From assembly GCA_016858145.1 (NCBI GenBank), contig JAEHOE010000017.1, positions 62,001 through 126,000 on the forward strand: DNA of 64,000 nt, given 5' to 3'. This stretch comes from Edaphochlamys debaryana (taxonomy: Eukaryota; Chlorophyta; Chlorophyceae; Chlamydomonadales). The translations under genes and the position numbers were made by a program. Positions 12,701 through 24,400 of the stretch are shown here, piece by piece (within the stretch, counting starts at the first letter, position 1; each line of letters begins with the position of its first letter). Below the pieces are notes generated by a model. The model was not told the DNA's origin and ran no database searches. It saw only the letters and a list, made by a program, of their open reading frames with translations.

Positions 12701-15700
12701 GCTGGGCGAGGGCAGGGGCACCGGGATGGGACTGTCGACGTCCCAGGGGCAACGGGCCACGCGCACGGCCAGGCGCATGTTGCCCCCAAGGCAGTGCTGA
12801 CCGACTGTGGGGGGAGCACAGGGGAGGCGGGGGGGGGGGGGTTCAGGGGCGCAGGGGCAGGGCCTGGTGAGCAGAGTTGGGCCAGGGTGCGCGAGAGGGT
12901 GGGCTGGAAGGCCCCGCTGACTTCGATTGCACTCGTCTCCTTTGAAGCCCCTTGCCGCCTGCACCCCGCCCCATCCCAGTGCGCCCCCCCCCGCACACAC
13001 ATACACACCCGCCTCCTCCCCTAAGCGCTCACCCTTGCACACAAACACAAACTCCCCCGACGAGTTGAAGATGCGCCGCCAGCGACCCGTGTTGGCCGCC
13101 GGCACCAGGTTGGTACCCGGCATGGAGCACACAGACGGCTCTGGGGGGAGGGCGGGAGGGCAGGGGGTCAGGGGGCCATGGGGGCATGGAGGGGCGCAGT
13201 ACTCGACGGGCCCCGTCCCCCAGTGACCACGCGCCCCCCAGCCCTCTGCTGCCCACCTCACGCACGTGCACTGCCGGAGCTGACGGTCCCCACTCGCGTC
13301 ATCCCTCTCACCCCTCCAGACCCTCCCCCAGCTGCCTCAGATCGCCCGCCCTAACCCCCAACCGCCAACCGCCAACCGCGCCGCGTGACTCACCCAGGCT
13401 GCCGCCACGCACGTACGTCAGGTCGTGAGGCTGCGGCGTGTCGGTCCACTGGATGGTGAGGGGCGAGCCGCAGGGGATGTCGACCGAGCGGGGGGCGGAG
13501 AAGAAGGTCCAGGTGACGGTGGGCTCGGTGGGCCCGGCGGGGGGCGGGGGGGAGGACGCGAGCACGGGGCTGGCCGGCGGGGGCGGCGAGGCGATGGCCA
13601 GCGGCGGGCTGGGCGGCGGCGAGGGCGGCTCCAAGGGCATGGTGGGGCCCATGGGAACTGCGGGAGGGCAACCCAGGTCCAGGGTTTCGTCAGAGGAGAC
13701 ACGTGAGTACGGAGACACGGCGCGACCCGTGGGGCCAAGTGGTCGGCCTAGTCCCTTGATGCCTCCCCCGTCCTCCCTCGTGTAGGCGGTAGGGTCCAGC
13801 ACCCCATCCCTCCCCAGTGAGTGCAGGCGTCCTGTGTCGTACGGCATCCGTACGCCCGTACGACCAACCGCCACGCACCTGCCGGCGCGTCGGGCGAGTT
13901 CTGGTTTGCGTACGGCGGTACGGGGGGGACCATGTCGCCGGGGCACAGGCCCACGCGAATGGTCACAAACATGTTTTGCTCCGCGCATTGCTTGCCGACT
14001 GGGGGGAGGAGCAAGTGATCGAGGGAGGGCAAGGCAGAGATGGAAGGAGGGGTGAGACGCAAGCCCCACGTTTCGTCACGTGCATTACGCTGAATCCAGC
14101 CTCTCCCCAGCTGCTGCCCAGACGACGCCCCCCACCTCCACCCCCGCCTCCCTCAGCGCCACAACCCCGGTGCCTCCCTCCGCCCTCACATCTTCCCCAC
14201 GCCTTCCACGCTCCTCTCTCATCCCCGCCCTCACTCAAGCCCACCGTAAGCCGGAAACATTCCGGCCCCTTACTACGCCCCGCAGCCCGCGCCCGTTTCC
14301 AGCCCCGGCCCTTTCCTTCAACAGCCCAGGCCCCCCCGCCTCACACTGTGCTACGCAGTAGTACGGCCCCCCGGTCTCCCCCCAGCCCCTTGCTCTTCCC
14401 AGCCTCCTCTCATCCCCACCCCGCTTTCCCTCCAAGCCCCCCCTGCCTCACTCTGCGAGACGTAGTAGTAGGGCCCTCCGGTCACGTAGACCTGCGTGAA
14501 GGACCCCGAGCCGCCGGGGCCCTGCAGCCGCTGGCCCTGGATGGTGCAGCTGGCTGCGGTGGAGAGGGAGGGGGATGGAAAGGGAAGGGGGGGGATGGGA
14601 GGGTTAGGAGGGAAGCAGGGCGCGAAGCCGCCCGGTGGGAAGGAGCCAACCCGTCGCGTCGTCAGGGGGCATACGCAGCAGCACAGGGCTGCAGTGCCCT
14701 TGCTTGCGCTCTGGGCTGGCTCCCCTCACTCCCCTAAGGTCTCCCAGTCCCCTCGCCCTGAAGCCAGCGCACTGCCCGGGTCGCGCCTCGCTCGTCAGAG
14801 CCTCCTGTCCGCATGAAGGTCCTTCCTGCGCTCAAGCGCTTCGCCGCTTCCGCCACCCCTGTTGCGGCGCCCGAGCTCCAGGGCTCCAGGGCCCAAGCCC
14901 CCCCCCTCCGTGATGTTGCGCCCTAGCCCCATGCGCCTGCCCCCTTGCAACGTGTGCAACTCAGGGGGCCACCCAACCTCACCTGGCGTCCCTCCCTGCT
15001 GCCCTAAGCTGCGTCCCCCTTTGCCCTGTCATCTGATCAGCTGAAGCCCCATGCGCCTGCCCCACTCCCCTAGCGCTCCCTGTCGCCCCTGCCATGCCCG
15101 ACATCGGACCCAGCCGAGCATGACTAATGAGACTCAGCCGAGCATGACTAATGAGACCAAGACAATGATGACTCACGCCGGGGCACGCGGCGCAGCTCCG
15201 TGTCGAAAGGCAGATCCCACTTGAATACGACATACTTGTCGCACGTGATGTCAATGACCTGTGGCGCCGAGAGCGGGCCCCACTTGACCAGGACCATACG
15301 GGGGTCCACGGGCGGCGGCGGCGGCGGGGGCGGCGGCGGCGAGGGCGGCGGCGGCGCGGGCGGCTGCATGATGAGCGGGAAGGGCGGCGAGGCCACGCAG
15401 CCGCGCACGCGAAGGGTGACCAGCATGTTCCCCTCCGTGCAGTGCTTGCCGACTGGGGGCGGCAGGGGGGGGGGGGAAGAAAGGGGGTTTGGAGGAGGGG
15501 GACGTCAGGGGGGTCGAGGGGAGACACGTCAGATGTCTTGGGGCTGTCACAGATGGTCGCCCAGCGCCCCCCAAGTGCAGATACCGTCTCCGTCCCGTTG
15601 GTGACCCGAAGCCTGCTGCTCTTTCTGCTGCTCGCCTTGCTGCGGAGGATACCTGTCTGCTCCCTCCCTCTCCGTCCTCCCCGCACCCCCCCATGTCAGC

Positions 15701-18700
15701 CTGCGGAGCCACACCTCATGCCCCCATCCCGATCGCCTTTCACCCCAGTCCCCCCCCCCCCCGAGGCACCCACCGCTTCACTACTCGCAGTCTTTCTCCC
15801 CTCGTCCAGGCCCCCTCCCCCTCCCCCCTCTGCAGACCCACCGCTGCACTACCGTCCTCTCCCGTCCTTCCATCCCCTCTTCTTCACCCTCCTCTTCACC
15901 CTCCTTTCACCCTCCTCCAAGCCCAAAGCCCCGATCCCACCCCTGTGCCCTCGTCGCCCTCTCTTTCTCACCTCTTTCTGGCCCCCCTTCCACCACACCC
16001 TCCCCCAACGCACCGCTGCACTTATAGAAGTAGTCGCCGTTGAAGCGCCGCGTCACCGTCAGCTCGTCGTCCGTGGAGGGGCCCGCGACCAGCTCGCCGG
16101 TCGCAGCGCAGGAGGCTGGGGGGAGGAGGCGGGGGTAAGGGGTGTGTGAAAGCGGGACCGGGGGAGGCGTCGTGGGCTGAGAGCGCGTCCAAGGGCGGGT
16201 GGGCGGCAGCCGGCGGTTTGGGCGTTGCTGCCGCCCCGGCTGCCCCCGCGGTCGTTACTCGAGGCCTGGGATGCCTGCCACCCTCCCTCCTTGAGGCACC
16301 GCGGCGATCCCCTCCTCAGTCATGCCTTCTTTGTGCTTGCCCCCGCCTTGCCTGCCGCTCTTGTGCTCTGTACGCATCCGCCATCGTGTCCACTGCCTCC
16401 GCGAGTCCACTAGCCGCGGGTCCACTAGCCCCCCCCCCCCCGGGCTTCCATCACTCTTCCAGTCTCCCTGCTGTCCTCCACCCGCCTCGTGAGTTCCAGC
16501 AAACGCTCCCCACCACTTCGCCCTTCCCTAAGCTGCCCACCCCCTCGCCGCCTCCTAAGCGACCACCTCCTCCTCCCACGCACACACTTGATGACAGATG
16601 CACAACCCCAGCCAATCCCTCGGTCGCCTACTCGGCCCCTCCTGTGCCCTCTCGCCGATCACTCACCGTCTCCACTTGCTCTCCGGCCCCTCCCCTTGCT
16701 CTCGGCCTGCTCCCTCCCCGACCGCTTCCCCTTGTCCCCTCCCCTCCTTCCCCTTCCCCCATGCCCCCCAAATCGCACCCTCTCACCCAACGCGACGTGC
16801 ATCAGCGTGTGCGTGCTCTCCTCGCCCCCGCGTCTGGTCCCCCTCCCCTCCCCTTCCCGCCTTCTCCCCCCCATCCCTCCCCCATGCCTCTCCCCTCTCA
16901 CCCGACGAGATCTGCATCAGCGTGTGCGTGCTCTCGCCCTCCCACTTGAACTTTACGGCCTGGCCGCAGCCCACGTCCAGGACCATGGGCGCGGCCCAGT
17001 ACTTCCACTCCACCTCGATGGGGGCGCCGGGGCGCGAGGGGGAGGGCGAGGGCGTGGGCTCGCGGAAGGGCGAGGGCTCCGCGGGCGGCGGGGGCGAGTC
17101 GACAGGGGAGGGCGCCTCCTCCGGGGGGGGCGAGGGCGGCGGAGGCTGAGCCACTGCCTGGAAGATGATCATCTGGGGATAGGGAGGAGGGGGAGGAGGA
17201 GGGGGTGCGCGTGAGGAAGGGAAGGGAGGGGGTGCGGATGAGGGGTCTCCTGTGGGGCTTTCCTCCCCTCTCACCGCCGTTCCACAGGTCCCTCCCGAGT
17301 CGTCCCCACAAGCCTGGCAGGGGACACCTCCCTCCTGTCCCCCTCCCTGCCCCTCTCAAGTGCCCCCCATGGGCCCCTCACGCCCCCTTCATGCCCCCCT
17401 CCCTTCAAGCCTCCTAGCCTCCTAGCCCCCTCCCTCCCTTCGTCCCCCCTCTCCCTTCCCTCCAAACACCCCTCCCCACCTCGACTGCATGGGGTTACCC
17501 CTTCCCTGCATGGCTGCAGCCGCCCTCCCCTCCTGGGCCCCTCCCCCTCCCCCCCTAGGGCCCTCCCCCCCCCCCAGGGCCCCACCCGAGGCCCCCCCAC
17601 CTCCATGGGGTTGGCCTCCCCCTTCCCCCGTCATCCCCCCTCCTTCTACCCCTCCCTCCTTTCATTCCCCTTTCCTCTCCCCCCCCCCAGGGCCCTCCCC
17701 ACCGCACCTGCAAGTCGTTGGCCTCGTCGCAGGGCTGCAGCTCCGAGCCGCTGTTGGCCTCGGGCGCAGTCAGCGTGACGCACAGCAGCCCCTGGTTGGA
17801 GTCGATGGAGGTCTTGATGGCCATCTGCATGCTGCGGGGATGGGTGGGGATGGGGGGGGTTGCGGGGTTGCGAAGAGGGTTGCGTGGATGTTGATTTGGG
17901 TGAGGGGAGAGGGTGAGGGAAGAGGGTGAGGGGAGAGGGTGACGGGCTGGTGACGGGCACTTGCTGAGGATTAGCAGAGCGGCGACTGCAGCAGCCGGCC
18001 CTGGTGGGGGGCTGCATGCCGCGCGCAAGCCCTTCCTTGATGGCGGAGGGACAGAGGCGGAGGCGTCTGAGACTTACCCGCCGTCTGGCGTTGGCTTGAG
18101 CCTCCACAGGGCCTTGTTGATGGGACGAGCGTCTGGGCCGCAGCCGCCGAAGACCACGTCAGCACCGGCGCCCGGTACGCCACCGGTGGCGGTTAGGCAC
18201 GAGCCACGTGCCGAGGTGACGTAATACAGCGGCAGGCTGCTGGGGTCGGCGGGGTCCTCCGGTACGGAAGCCATGGTGAAGACGGTTGATGAGTCACCCG
18301 CGCAGAAGTACGTCATCACGGGAAGGTTACGAGAGGCAACCGTGATGTTGTTGAAGACGCCCGAGTCGTAGGTACACTGGAAACGAAGGGGAGGGGGGGG
18401 AAGGCACGGAGGTCGGGGAGGCAGGTCAGGATATGTGCCTGGGCGGGGCAGTGGGTAGAGGGAGTGAGGAGTAGTATAGTGGTGACGGGAGCAGGGTCTC
18501 GATCTGTTGATGCCGTCACAGTAGGGGGGTGGGGGGCAGTGGTCAGCAGGTGAAAGGCCCGGAGCCACGGGCTGAGGTCAAGGTGGGTGAGTGGCACCCG
18601 AGGCGAGTCAGGCGGGGGGTGGATGAGTGCTGACGGGGGAGCGCTAGAGGCACCGCAGGGGTGGGTGGTTTGGGGCACTCAGGGGGCCATCACGTCCGAC

Positions 18701-19669
18701 TGGAAGCTAGCCGGAAGCTGCGTCTACGTGTGGCTTGCTATGAGATCTTGCGGTGTGCGGGCCGAGCTACACGCCGAGTAGATTCCGCGTTGAGGCAGCG
18801 TTGTTGCATGGGGTTGGCGAGAGGGAAGGTTGGGTGGGGCCGTGGGGGGGGGGGGGCGTACCGCGCTCACCTGTACCGTGGGCTCGGCTCCTGCGAATCC
18901 TAGAGTGATGGGGCCTTGGAAGGGGTCGTCACCTGAGGGTAGGAGGGCGTGGGAAAAGGGACACGGGCAAACACTTAGGACCGGGGCGTGAGAGGGGGCA
19001 GTGCTGACGGGGGGCCTTCGGAGGGACGCGGTCTACGAGTCCGGCGGTGAAAGGTGGGATGACGTGGTGGTGCGACGTGGGAGTGTTGCGTGTGGGGCAA
19101 GTGCAGGGCTATAGGGAGGGCTGGCATGTGCTTCCGAGCGCCAGGGCTCCGAGGGCAGGGGGCTGCTGGCTAAGGTTGTGTGACGGGCTGAGGTTGGGGC
19201 GGGCCTGGGCGGGCGCTTCGTTAAGTGAGGGAGCGTGTGGTAGTCGGCCGGTAGCGGGTGTGACGGGTGATGTGAGACGCCCCTCTCTGCGACCGCCCAC
19301 CACCTCCGACATGATCGCGAGGGGCGTCGCATTGTGTCCGAAGGCTGCTCGAACGTGGAATGCGGCGCTCGCAGGAAATCACATGGATGGGCGCCGCGTA
19401 ACTGCTTTGGCTGGCGCGGCCCGCCTTGGCCGTGACGACACCCTTAAAGGGTTCTGTCACGTCTGTAGATGACAACGCGCCCTCATAACGCAGCAGAGCC
19501 AATCCCATCCCCGGTCACGCTTGCCCCGACAGCGGTGCCCTCTCGACGCAAGCTTGCCTTGCAAAAGCGCTCTCCCCGTCGCCGCGGCATTACCGACTGC
19601 TAGAATAGTAGACCCTAGAGCTATGGCGAGCAAGAGGCCCCGCTGGGGGCCTCCTCTCGCCGAGGGCAT
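6704..19669 (-). CDS. Secreted mosaic matrix glycoprotein: lectin-like, three cupredoxin and six PAN-like modules
   Basis: Model of 24 exons, all phases consistent, 5,631 nt, about 1,876 residues: 19669-19519, 18932-18871, 18376-18078, 17831-17708, 17172-16902, 16115-16014, 15452-15177, 14553-14452, 13998-13879, 13657-13394, 13140-13033, 12804-12325, 11980-11823, 11677-11218, 11080-11007, 10872-10798, 10637-10109, 9800-9652, 9404-9134, 8963-8815, 8681-8154, 8018-7748, 7531-7383, 7162-6704. Residues 1-37 form a signal peptide (core [16 protein letters not shown], then [10 protein letters not shown]). Residues 50-230 look beta-trefoil/lectin-like. Three phytocyanin-like domains follow (about 264-356, 410-475, 560-645), linked by Pro/Ser repeats. 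Then come six modules of six cysteines each, alternating with SP/PPSP linkers likely to be hydroxyproline-glycosylated. No membrane anchor is seen at the C-terminus. Role inferred: cell wall or extracellular matrix. The exon 1 donor is ambiguous (19519 or 19531, same phase). Confidence 0.85.
7162..11980 (-). repeat. Six tandem PAN/Apple-like six-cysteine modules in the matrix gene
   Basis: Each module is normally split over two exons. The first half reads like [32 protein letters not shown]; the second like YKFTGWCALL...[12 protein letters not shown]. Modules begin at 11980, 11080, 9800, 8963, within 8681, and at 7531. Modules 3 and 5 ([11 protein letters not shown] type) are alike, and modules 4 and 6 (GPERIYRC type) are alike. 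Exons 9404-9134 and 8018-7748 are both exactly 271 nt. This is what a two-module duplication would leave. Proline-rich linkers follow each second half. Confidence 0.85.
9978..10005 (-). repeat. Intronic copy of an exon 3' edge and donor (matrix gene)
   Basis: 28 bases that match the real exon end and splice donor at 10103-10130 with one mismatch, offset by 125 bases into the following intron. The copy keeps the GTGAGC donor. Confidence 0.85.
12460..12722 (-). repeat. Coding minisatellite, Pro-Ser repeat
   Basis: GC-rich tandem repeat inside exon 12804-12325, encoding alternating [22 protein letters not shown] and similar blocks with a period near 13-14 residues. It forms an extended polyproline linker, and its copy number is likely to vary between strains. 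Confidence 0.8.
14338..14376 (-). repeat. Diverged intronic copy of an exon 3' edge and donor (matrix gene)
   Basis: 39 bases aligning without gaps to the true exon end at 14445-14483, with about seven mismatches, offset by 107. The copy still reads GTGAGG at the donor position. The exon itself encodes the YYY strand of the second cupredoxin domain. Confidence 0.7.
16798..16820 (-). repeat. Intronic copy of an exon 3' edge and donor (matrix gene)
   Basis: A 23-base exact match (minus-strand sense TGCATCAGCGTG reversed) to 16913-16935, which encodes the STHTLM copper-ligand strand of cupredoxin domain 1. Offset is 115 bases. A GTGAGA donor follows both the real exon and the copy. Confidence 0.85.
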
Positions 19670-21456
19670 GCTCGGCGTTGTGCAACACCAGCGCTGCGCG
19701 TATGCGGATTGACTCCCTATTACTCGGGATGAGTTGATCAACGGCGTCTGTTCAACAGAAGAGAGATAAACGTCGACACACGCGACGTGTAACGACTGTG
19801 GGCGATGGTGTGTGACACTGTTCCTCGCTACACGTATGGGCACGTATGCTGCAAACTCGGGGGCCCTAGAGGCTCCCTTCTGTAGTGCGCACGACGTGAT
19901 CGACTTGCCGCTGGCGTGGGAACAGAACAAGCGCGGGCGCCCATGCCGTCTCGTCCCAAAGTTTCATGGGCATGAATTGGTGGGCGGGTTCTCTCAGTCG
20001 GGCATCAGCCGGCGACACGAGCCGCTCCATCTACGAACTTAAGTATCCAAGCTAGGCCTATATGTACAAACAATGCGAGAAACTTGCACAAGCGAAGCGC
20101 ATCCGTCGCGCGGGCTTGTTGCACCCACCCCCGCCCCTCCACGCGGGCACACAAGACAGGCGAATTAGATGAGTTGCACTGCACAGGCGAGGCCAAAACG
20201 CGAGTGCGGGCGACGTGGTGGGCAGAGACGTTGCCAGCACGCGAAGGCGTCCTTCGGGGCTTGCAACAATCCCTTTCATACAACAACTGGCGTGATATGC
20301 ATAGCAGTCATCGGCGAGGTGAAACGTAGAGCGATGGGGTCAGGACCTTAGCCATGCCCCCAGGGGCGGGCGTGCGCTTTCGTTGGCCGATTTTGGGAAG
20401 CTACCAATCAAGTAGCATATGTAAAAATCCTGCTCTTCACCGGCGGCTTGCACTGCCATGTCGTGCAAGGTGGAGGAACTGCGGATGGATGGTCGGCAGC
20501 CCGCCGAGCGCCAACGCCCGATGACACAGAACAGGCGTATGCAAACCCCCGCATGTGCAGAAAGGGATTCGGTCCGAAGTTTATTACGCCGGCCGCGGGC
20601 CGCCACGTAGCGGGGCCCCTGTAAGCCGGGAGTAGTGGTGCACACGTTGCGGGTGGGGTCCATCAGTGCACTGCTGGACGCAGACCAGGGCCTCAACGTG
20701 GATTGCTTCGGGGAGAGGCACGGGTGCGCGAGGGTGAGACACCGACCCCGACGGCCGGCGCCTGGCATCGATGTGGACATGTGTGACAGAGGCGACCCAG
20801 CCGGGGGTGCGCTTGGTAAGCTGGTACTCGCGCATCTGCCCTCTGTCCTCTGAGAGTGCCACAGGCAGGGGCACTGGGGTGCAGCCGATCTCGTTTCGTA
20901 AAAGCCGGCAACCGGCAACCGCTCTCGCCCGCCACTCGTCAATTATCTCGGTGCGCACTGCTCTGGAGCATAGCCTAGTACAAATGAGTCTTAAATAGAA
21001 AGTGGGGTGGCACGCGTCGCTGCGTGGTGCAGGCTGAGGCGACGGGCTGAGGACTCCTGCTCAGGAATCGTCGCCGCTGCGCGCCGCGACCCGCTTGCAG
21101 CTGCTCACAAGCATGGACTGCCGCCTCAGCATAGTGAGGCACCTGCATCGCAAAGCGGGGCTGCGTTGCGTGAGGACTGACCCTCTCGCGGCAGCAGCAC
21201 AATCGCATTCGGCAGCAGCATGCCGTGGCCACAGGAGCACACCTTGTCAAGCGTTAACAGTAAATAAGCTCATCCCACTCATCCCACTGCACCACTGCTG
21301 CCTGTGCTCGCTGCTTGCGTTGAGCGGGCCTCTCCTGGCCGCTACCTAGCTGACGAGGTCCGAGTTGCGCAATTTGCTTGCAACAACATACCTGCACATT
21401 TTGCACTTCAGTTTTAGCGAGGCCCCAGTTTTAGCGAGGTCCCAGTCTTGCGAGCC
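19670..21456. other. Divergent intergenic region, matrix gene / TrmL-like gene
   Basis: 1.8 kb between two start codons. It should hold both promoters. A minus-strand open frame near 20584-20958 begins with GTG and has no recognisable product; I do not call it. I see no tRNA, rRNA or transposase here. Confidence 0.5.
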
Positions 21457-24400
21457 ATGGCGACGGCGCTTGGCCGGTGGCGCTTCTCCCAAGCGGGGCT
21501 GCGGAGGCTTGACAAGCTCAAAGAGCGCATGCACACCGTAACGGACAGGTGCGCGCGAGCTGCCCCCCTCCACCCCACGCGACGACGCGCGCCCCCGCGG
21601 ACTCATCTCCCCTCCTCTCCCACCCGTATTCCACCCCCGCGGCCTTCCCGCTCTCGCCCCTGCCTCACACGTGCCTCAGGCCAGAGCCCCGTGCAGCGGC
21701 CGTCGGCCGCGCGGCCGCCGCGGACGGCTGCAGCACCAGCAGCACCCCGCCCGAGCCGGGCCCGGCCGCCCGACGCGGTGCATCGCGGCCGGGGGCGTGG
21801 CGCTGCCGGACCATCTCCCCAGTCGCCACAGCGGCTGCTGCCGGCGGGGAGGCGTCCACAGCACCCGCTGAGGACGGGGCTGTCCCTGGGGTGCGGTGAG
21901 ACGCCCAGTCAGTTGGTGTTTCCTATGCTCGCCTGTCCTCTTCCGCACGCGTCTGGCACGGGCAGGGCATGCATGGACAGGGGGGGTCCTCGTGGGCGGC
22001 AGGCTATGGCAGCAAGGCGACGGAGCTGGGCTGTGGGCAACGGGGGCTGAAGGTTTCCTGTGTAGGAGTCCTTGGCAGGGAGAGGGGAGTATGAGTCCGG
22101 AACCCAGCCATGGGCCATCACGGCGGGGCGGGGGCCCGGCCTCCCCGTGTCATGACGTGCACCATCGTCTAGTCCCCCCCTGGCCCCCACACCCAACCCC
22201 TGGGCCCCCTGCCCCCCACCCCCCGGATAGGCTGGCGTGGCACCGGCCGGACGTGGGGGTGGTCCTGGTGCACCCTCAGGTGGGGAAGAGGGGGAGGGAG
22301 GGGAGAGGGACAGGGAGGGAGGGGAGGGGCACGGAGGGTGAGGGGCAGGGAGGGGCAAGGACTGGGATTGGGGAGGAATGGACAGGGCGGCACGGAGGGA
22401 CAGCGAGGGGGCAGGGAGGGAGGAAGGGGCAGCGAGGAAGAAAGGCGAGAAGGGCTGTAGGGAGGGAGGAAGGAGGGAAGGTGCGCCGGGGCAAAGGGAG
22501 AACAGGAACTCCGGGTCGAGGGCTCGTGGTGCGGTGCGCCGGACGAGGTTGAGACAAGCGTCGGGCGTTGGTCAGAAGACTATTGGGCCCCCCTCCACCG
22601 GGCCCCCGCCATCTCCCTCCTTCCCCTTCCTTTCCCCTTTCCCCTTCCCCCCCCCCAGATCCCCCAGAACACGGGCAACGTGGCTCGCTCCTGCGCCGCC
22701 ACCGCCGCCCCCCTGCACCTGGTGGGACCGCTGGGCTTCGACTTGGACGACCGCAAGTGAGGGGGGGGGAGGGGGGGAGGGGAGGGGAGGGGAGGGGAGG
22801 AGGGAGAGGGGGCTGAGGAAAGAGGGAGGGGGTGCGAGAGGGAGGGAGGACGAGGGGGAGAGACGGGACGGGTCTTGCGAGCTGGACGACCGCAAGTAAG
22901 GGATGGAGAGAGGGGAGAGGGGAGGGGAAGGGGGACGCAGAGGTAGGGAGGGACGGGGGCCGGAAGGCGGGGAAGTGGGTAAGGTAATCGGGCACGGAGA
23001 GGGGAGAAGGGGAGCAGAGGGAGGATGGGGAAGGCGGAGAGGGCAGGCCCCCTCCCCGAGGTGTGCGGAGGTCCACAACGAGGGGCACAGCGGCGGGGCC
23101 AGGGGTTCGGGCAGGGGAGGGGGGCAGCGGAGGCCCGCAGAGGACGAAGAGCCGCGGGCCTGGCGGCCTGGTTCGGCTCGCGTGGCTCGACAGCGCCGGG
23201 GCTGTGGACCCCATGGGGCCAGAGCCCCCACTCCGGTTAGCGCACGAGCACGAGTGTGCCCTTCGTTCATGCTTGCCCTGCCCCTCCCCTGCCCTTCCCT
23301 CCCCCCCCCGAAGGCTGAAGCGCGCCGGCCTGGACTACTGGGACAGCGTGGCGGTGCACGTGCACCCCTGCTGGGGGGACTTCTTCGCGTTCTTCAAGGT
23401 GGGGCAGGGCGTGGTGGGGTGGGGCGGGGTGGTCTGGGGTGGGAGGGATGGCGGGGTGACAAGGTGTGGGTTTCGCGAAGGGCGTCGCCGCCTGGAGTTG
23501 GGGCCGCAGGACGGCAGCCGCGCACACGCCTTGTGAATCACGCCTCCATTCTCCCTGGCTCCACCCCTCCTTCCACCCCTCCTTCCATCCCCCACCCAGA
23601 CCCTGCCCGAGCCCAAGCGCCTGGTGGCCTACACCGTGTACGGCGACACGTACTACGGCGCGCCGGGTGAGGACCGCGAGGGGGGACCCGAGAGGACAGA
23701 GGGGACAGGGCCGGGGAGGGGTGGGACGGGAGGGCCCACAGCCACTCCTCCCGCCACCAATGCCAACAAATCGTGCGTCCCCGTCCTGCCCATGCTCTCT
23801 GGCCCCTACTCCATACCCCAAAACATCTCCCAAACCCACTCCACCACCACCACGCCTCCCCCCCTACGCAGAGTTCTCCTACCCCCAAGCCCACAAAACA
23901 TGTCCCACAACCCACACCACCACCAACACCAACACCAACACCACCACCAACACCTCCTCCACCAACACCAACACCAACACCAACACCTGTTCCCCCCTAC
24001 GCAGAGTTCTCCTACCGCCCCGGGGACTGGCTGGTCTTCGGCGCGGAGACGTCGGGCCTGCCGCCCGAGGCGCACGATGACGTGGTGGCCTCCGGCGGCG
24101 CATTAGTAAAGATCCCCATCCGGGACACGCACGTGCGCTCCATCAACCTGGCGGTGGCGGCGGGCGTGGGGCTGTTCGAGGCCATACGGCAGCTGGACGA
24201 GCAGTCAGGTGGGTCCTTCGGGGCGACGGCGGTCGGGATTTGGGAGTCACATGGGAGGTGTGGGTCGAGGGGGTGTGGCTGGGGCCAGGGGCCCTTGCTG
24301 ATTATGAGTTTGGCTGCAGGCAGCGCTGGCTGACCCCGACTGCCATGGCCTTGGTGTAACCCGTCCTCCCCACCCCTGCACCCCACCCCACCCCGCCCCG

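Larger units (their letters stand above)
12325..17172 (-). other. Region coding three phytocyanin-like cupredoxin domains
   Basis: Each domain is spread over three or four exons and shares the order: W-x-F/Y-x-AP strand, Cys, F-x-W strand, possible His ligand, second Cys, YFYKC or equivalent, then VGKHC..GNM. Domain 1 has His in STHTL, Cys in YFYKCS, His in GKHC and Met in GNM. Domain 3 has His in PHDLTY, Cys in FVCKG, His in GQHC and Met in GNM. Domain 2 has YYYVSQ and GKQC, so it lacks the Cys and His and has no matching first His; only Met remains. These four positions are the type-1 copper ligands in phytocyanins (family knowledge). Confidence 0.75.

Noticed and set aside
12441..12800. 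Plus-strand Gly/Leu repeat frame (GLGLGLG)
   Set aside because: Direct antisense of the Pro-Ser repeat in the matrix gene.
6704..19669. Annotation as a pherophorin
   Set aside because: Proline-rich rods are similar, but the globular parts are cupredoxin- and PAN-like, with a different cysteine pattern from pherophorin domains as I know them.
20584..20958. Minus-strand frame of about 124 codons
   Set aside because: Begins with GTG, no recognisable domain, no splice-linked partner; treated as a chance opening in the divergent intergenic region.
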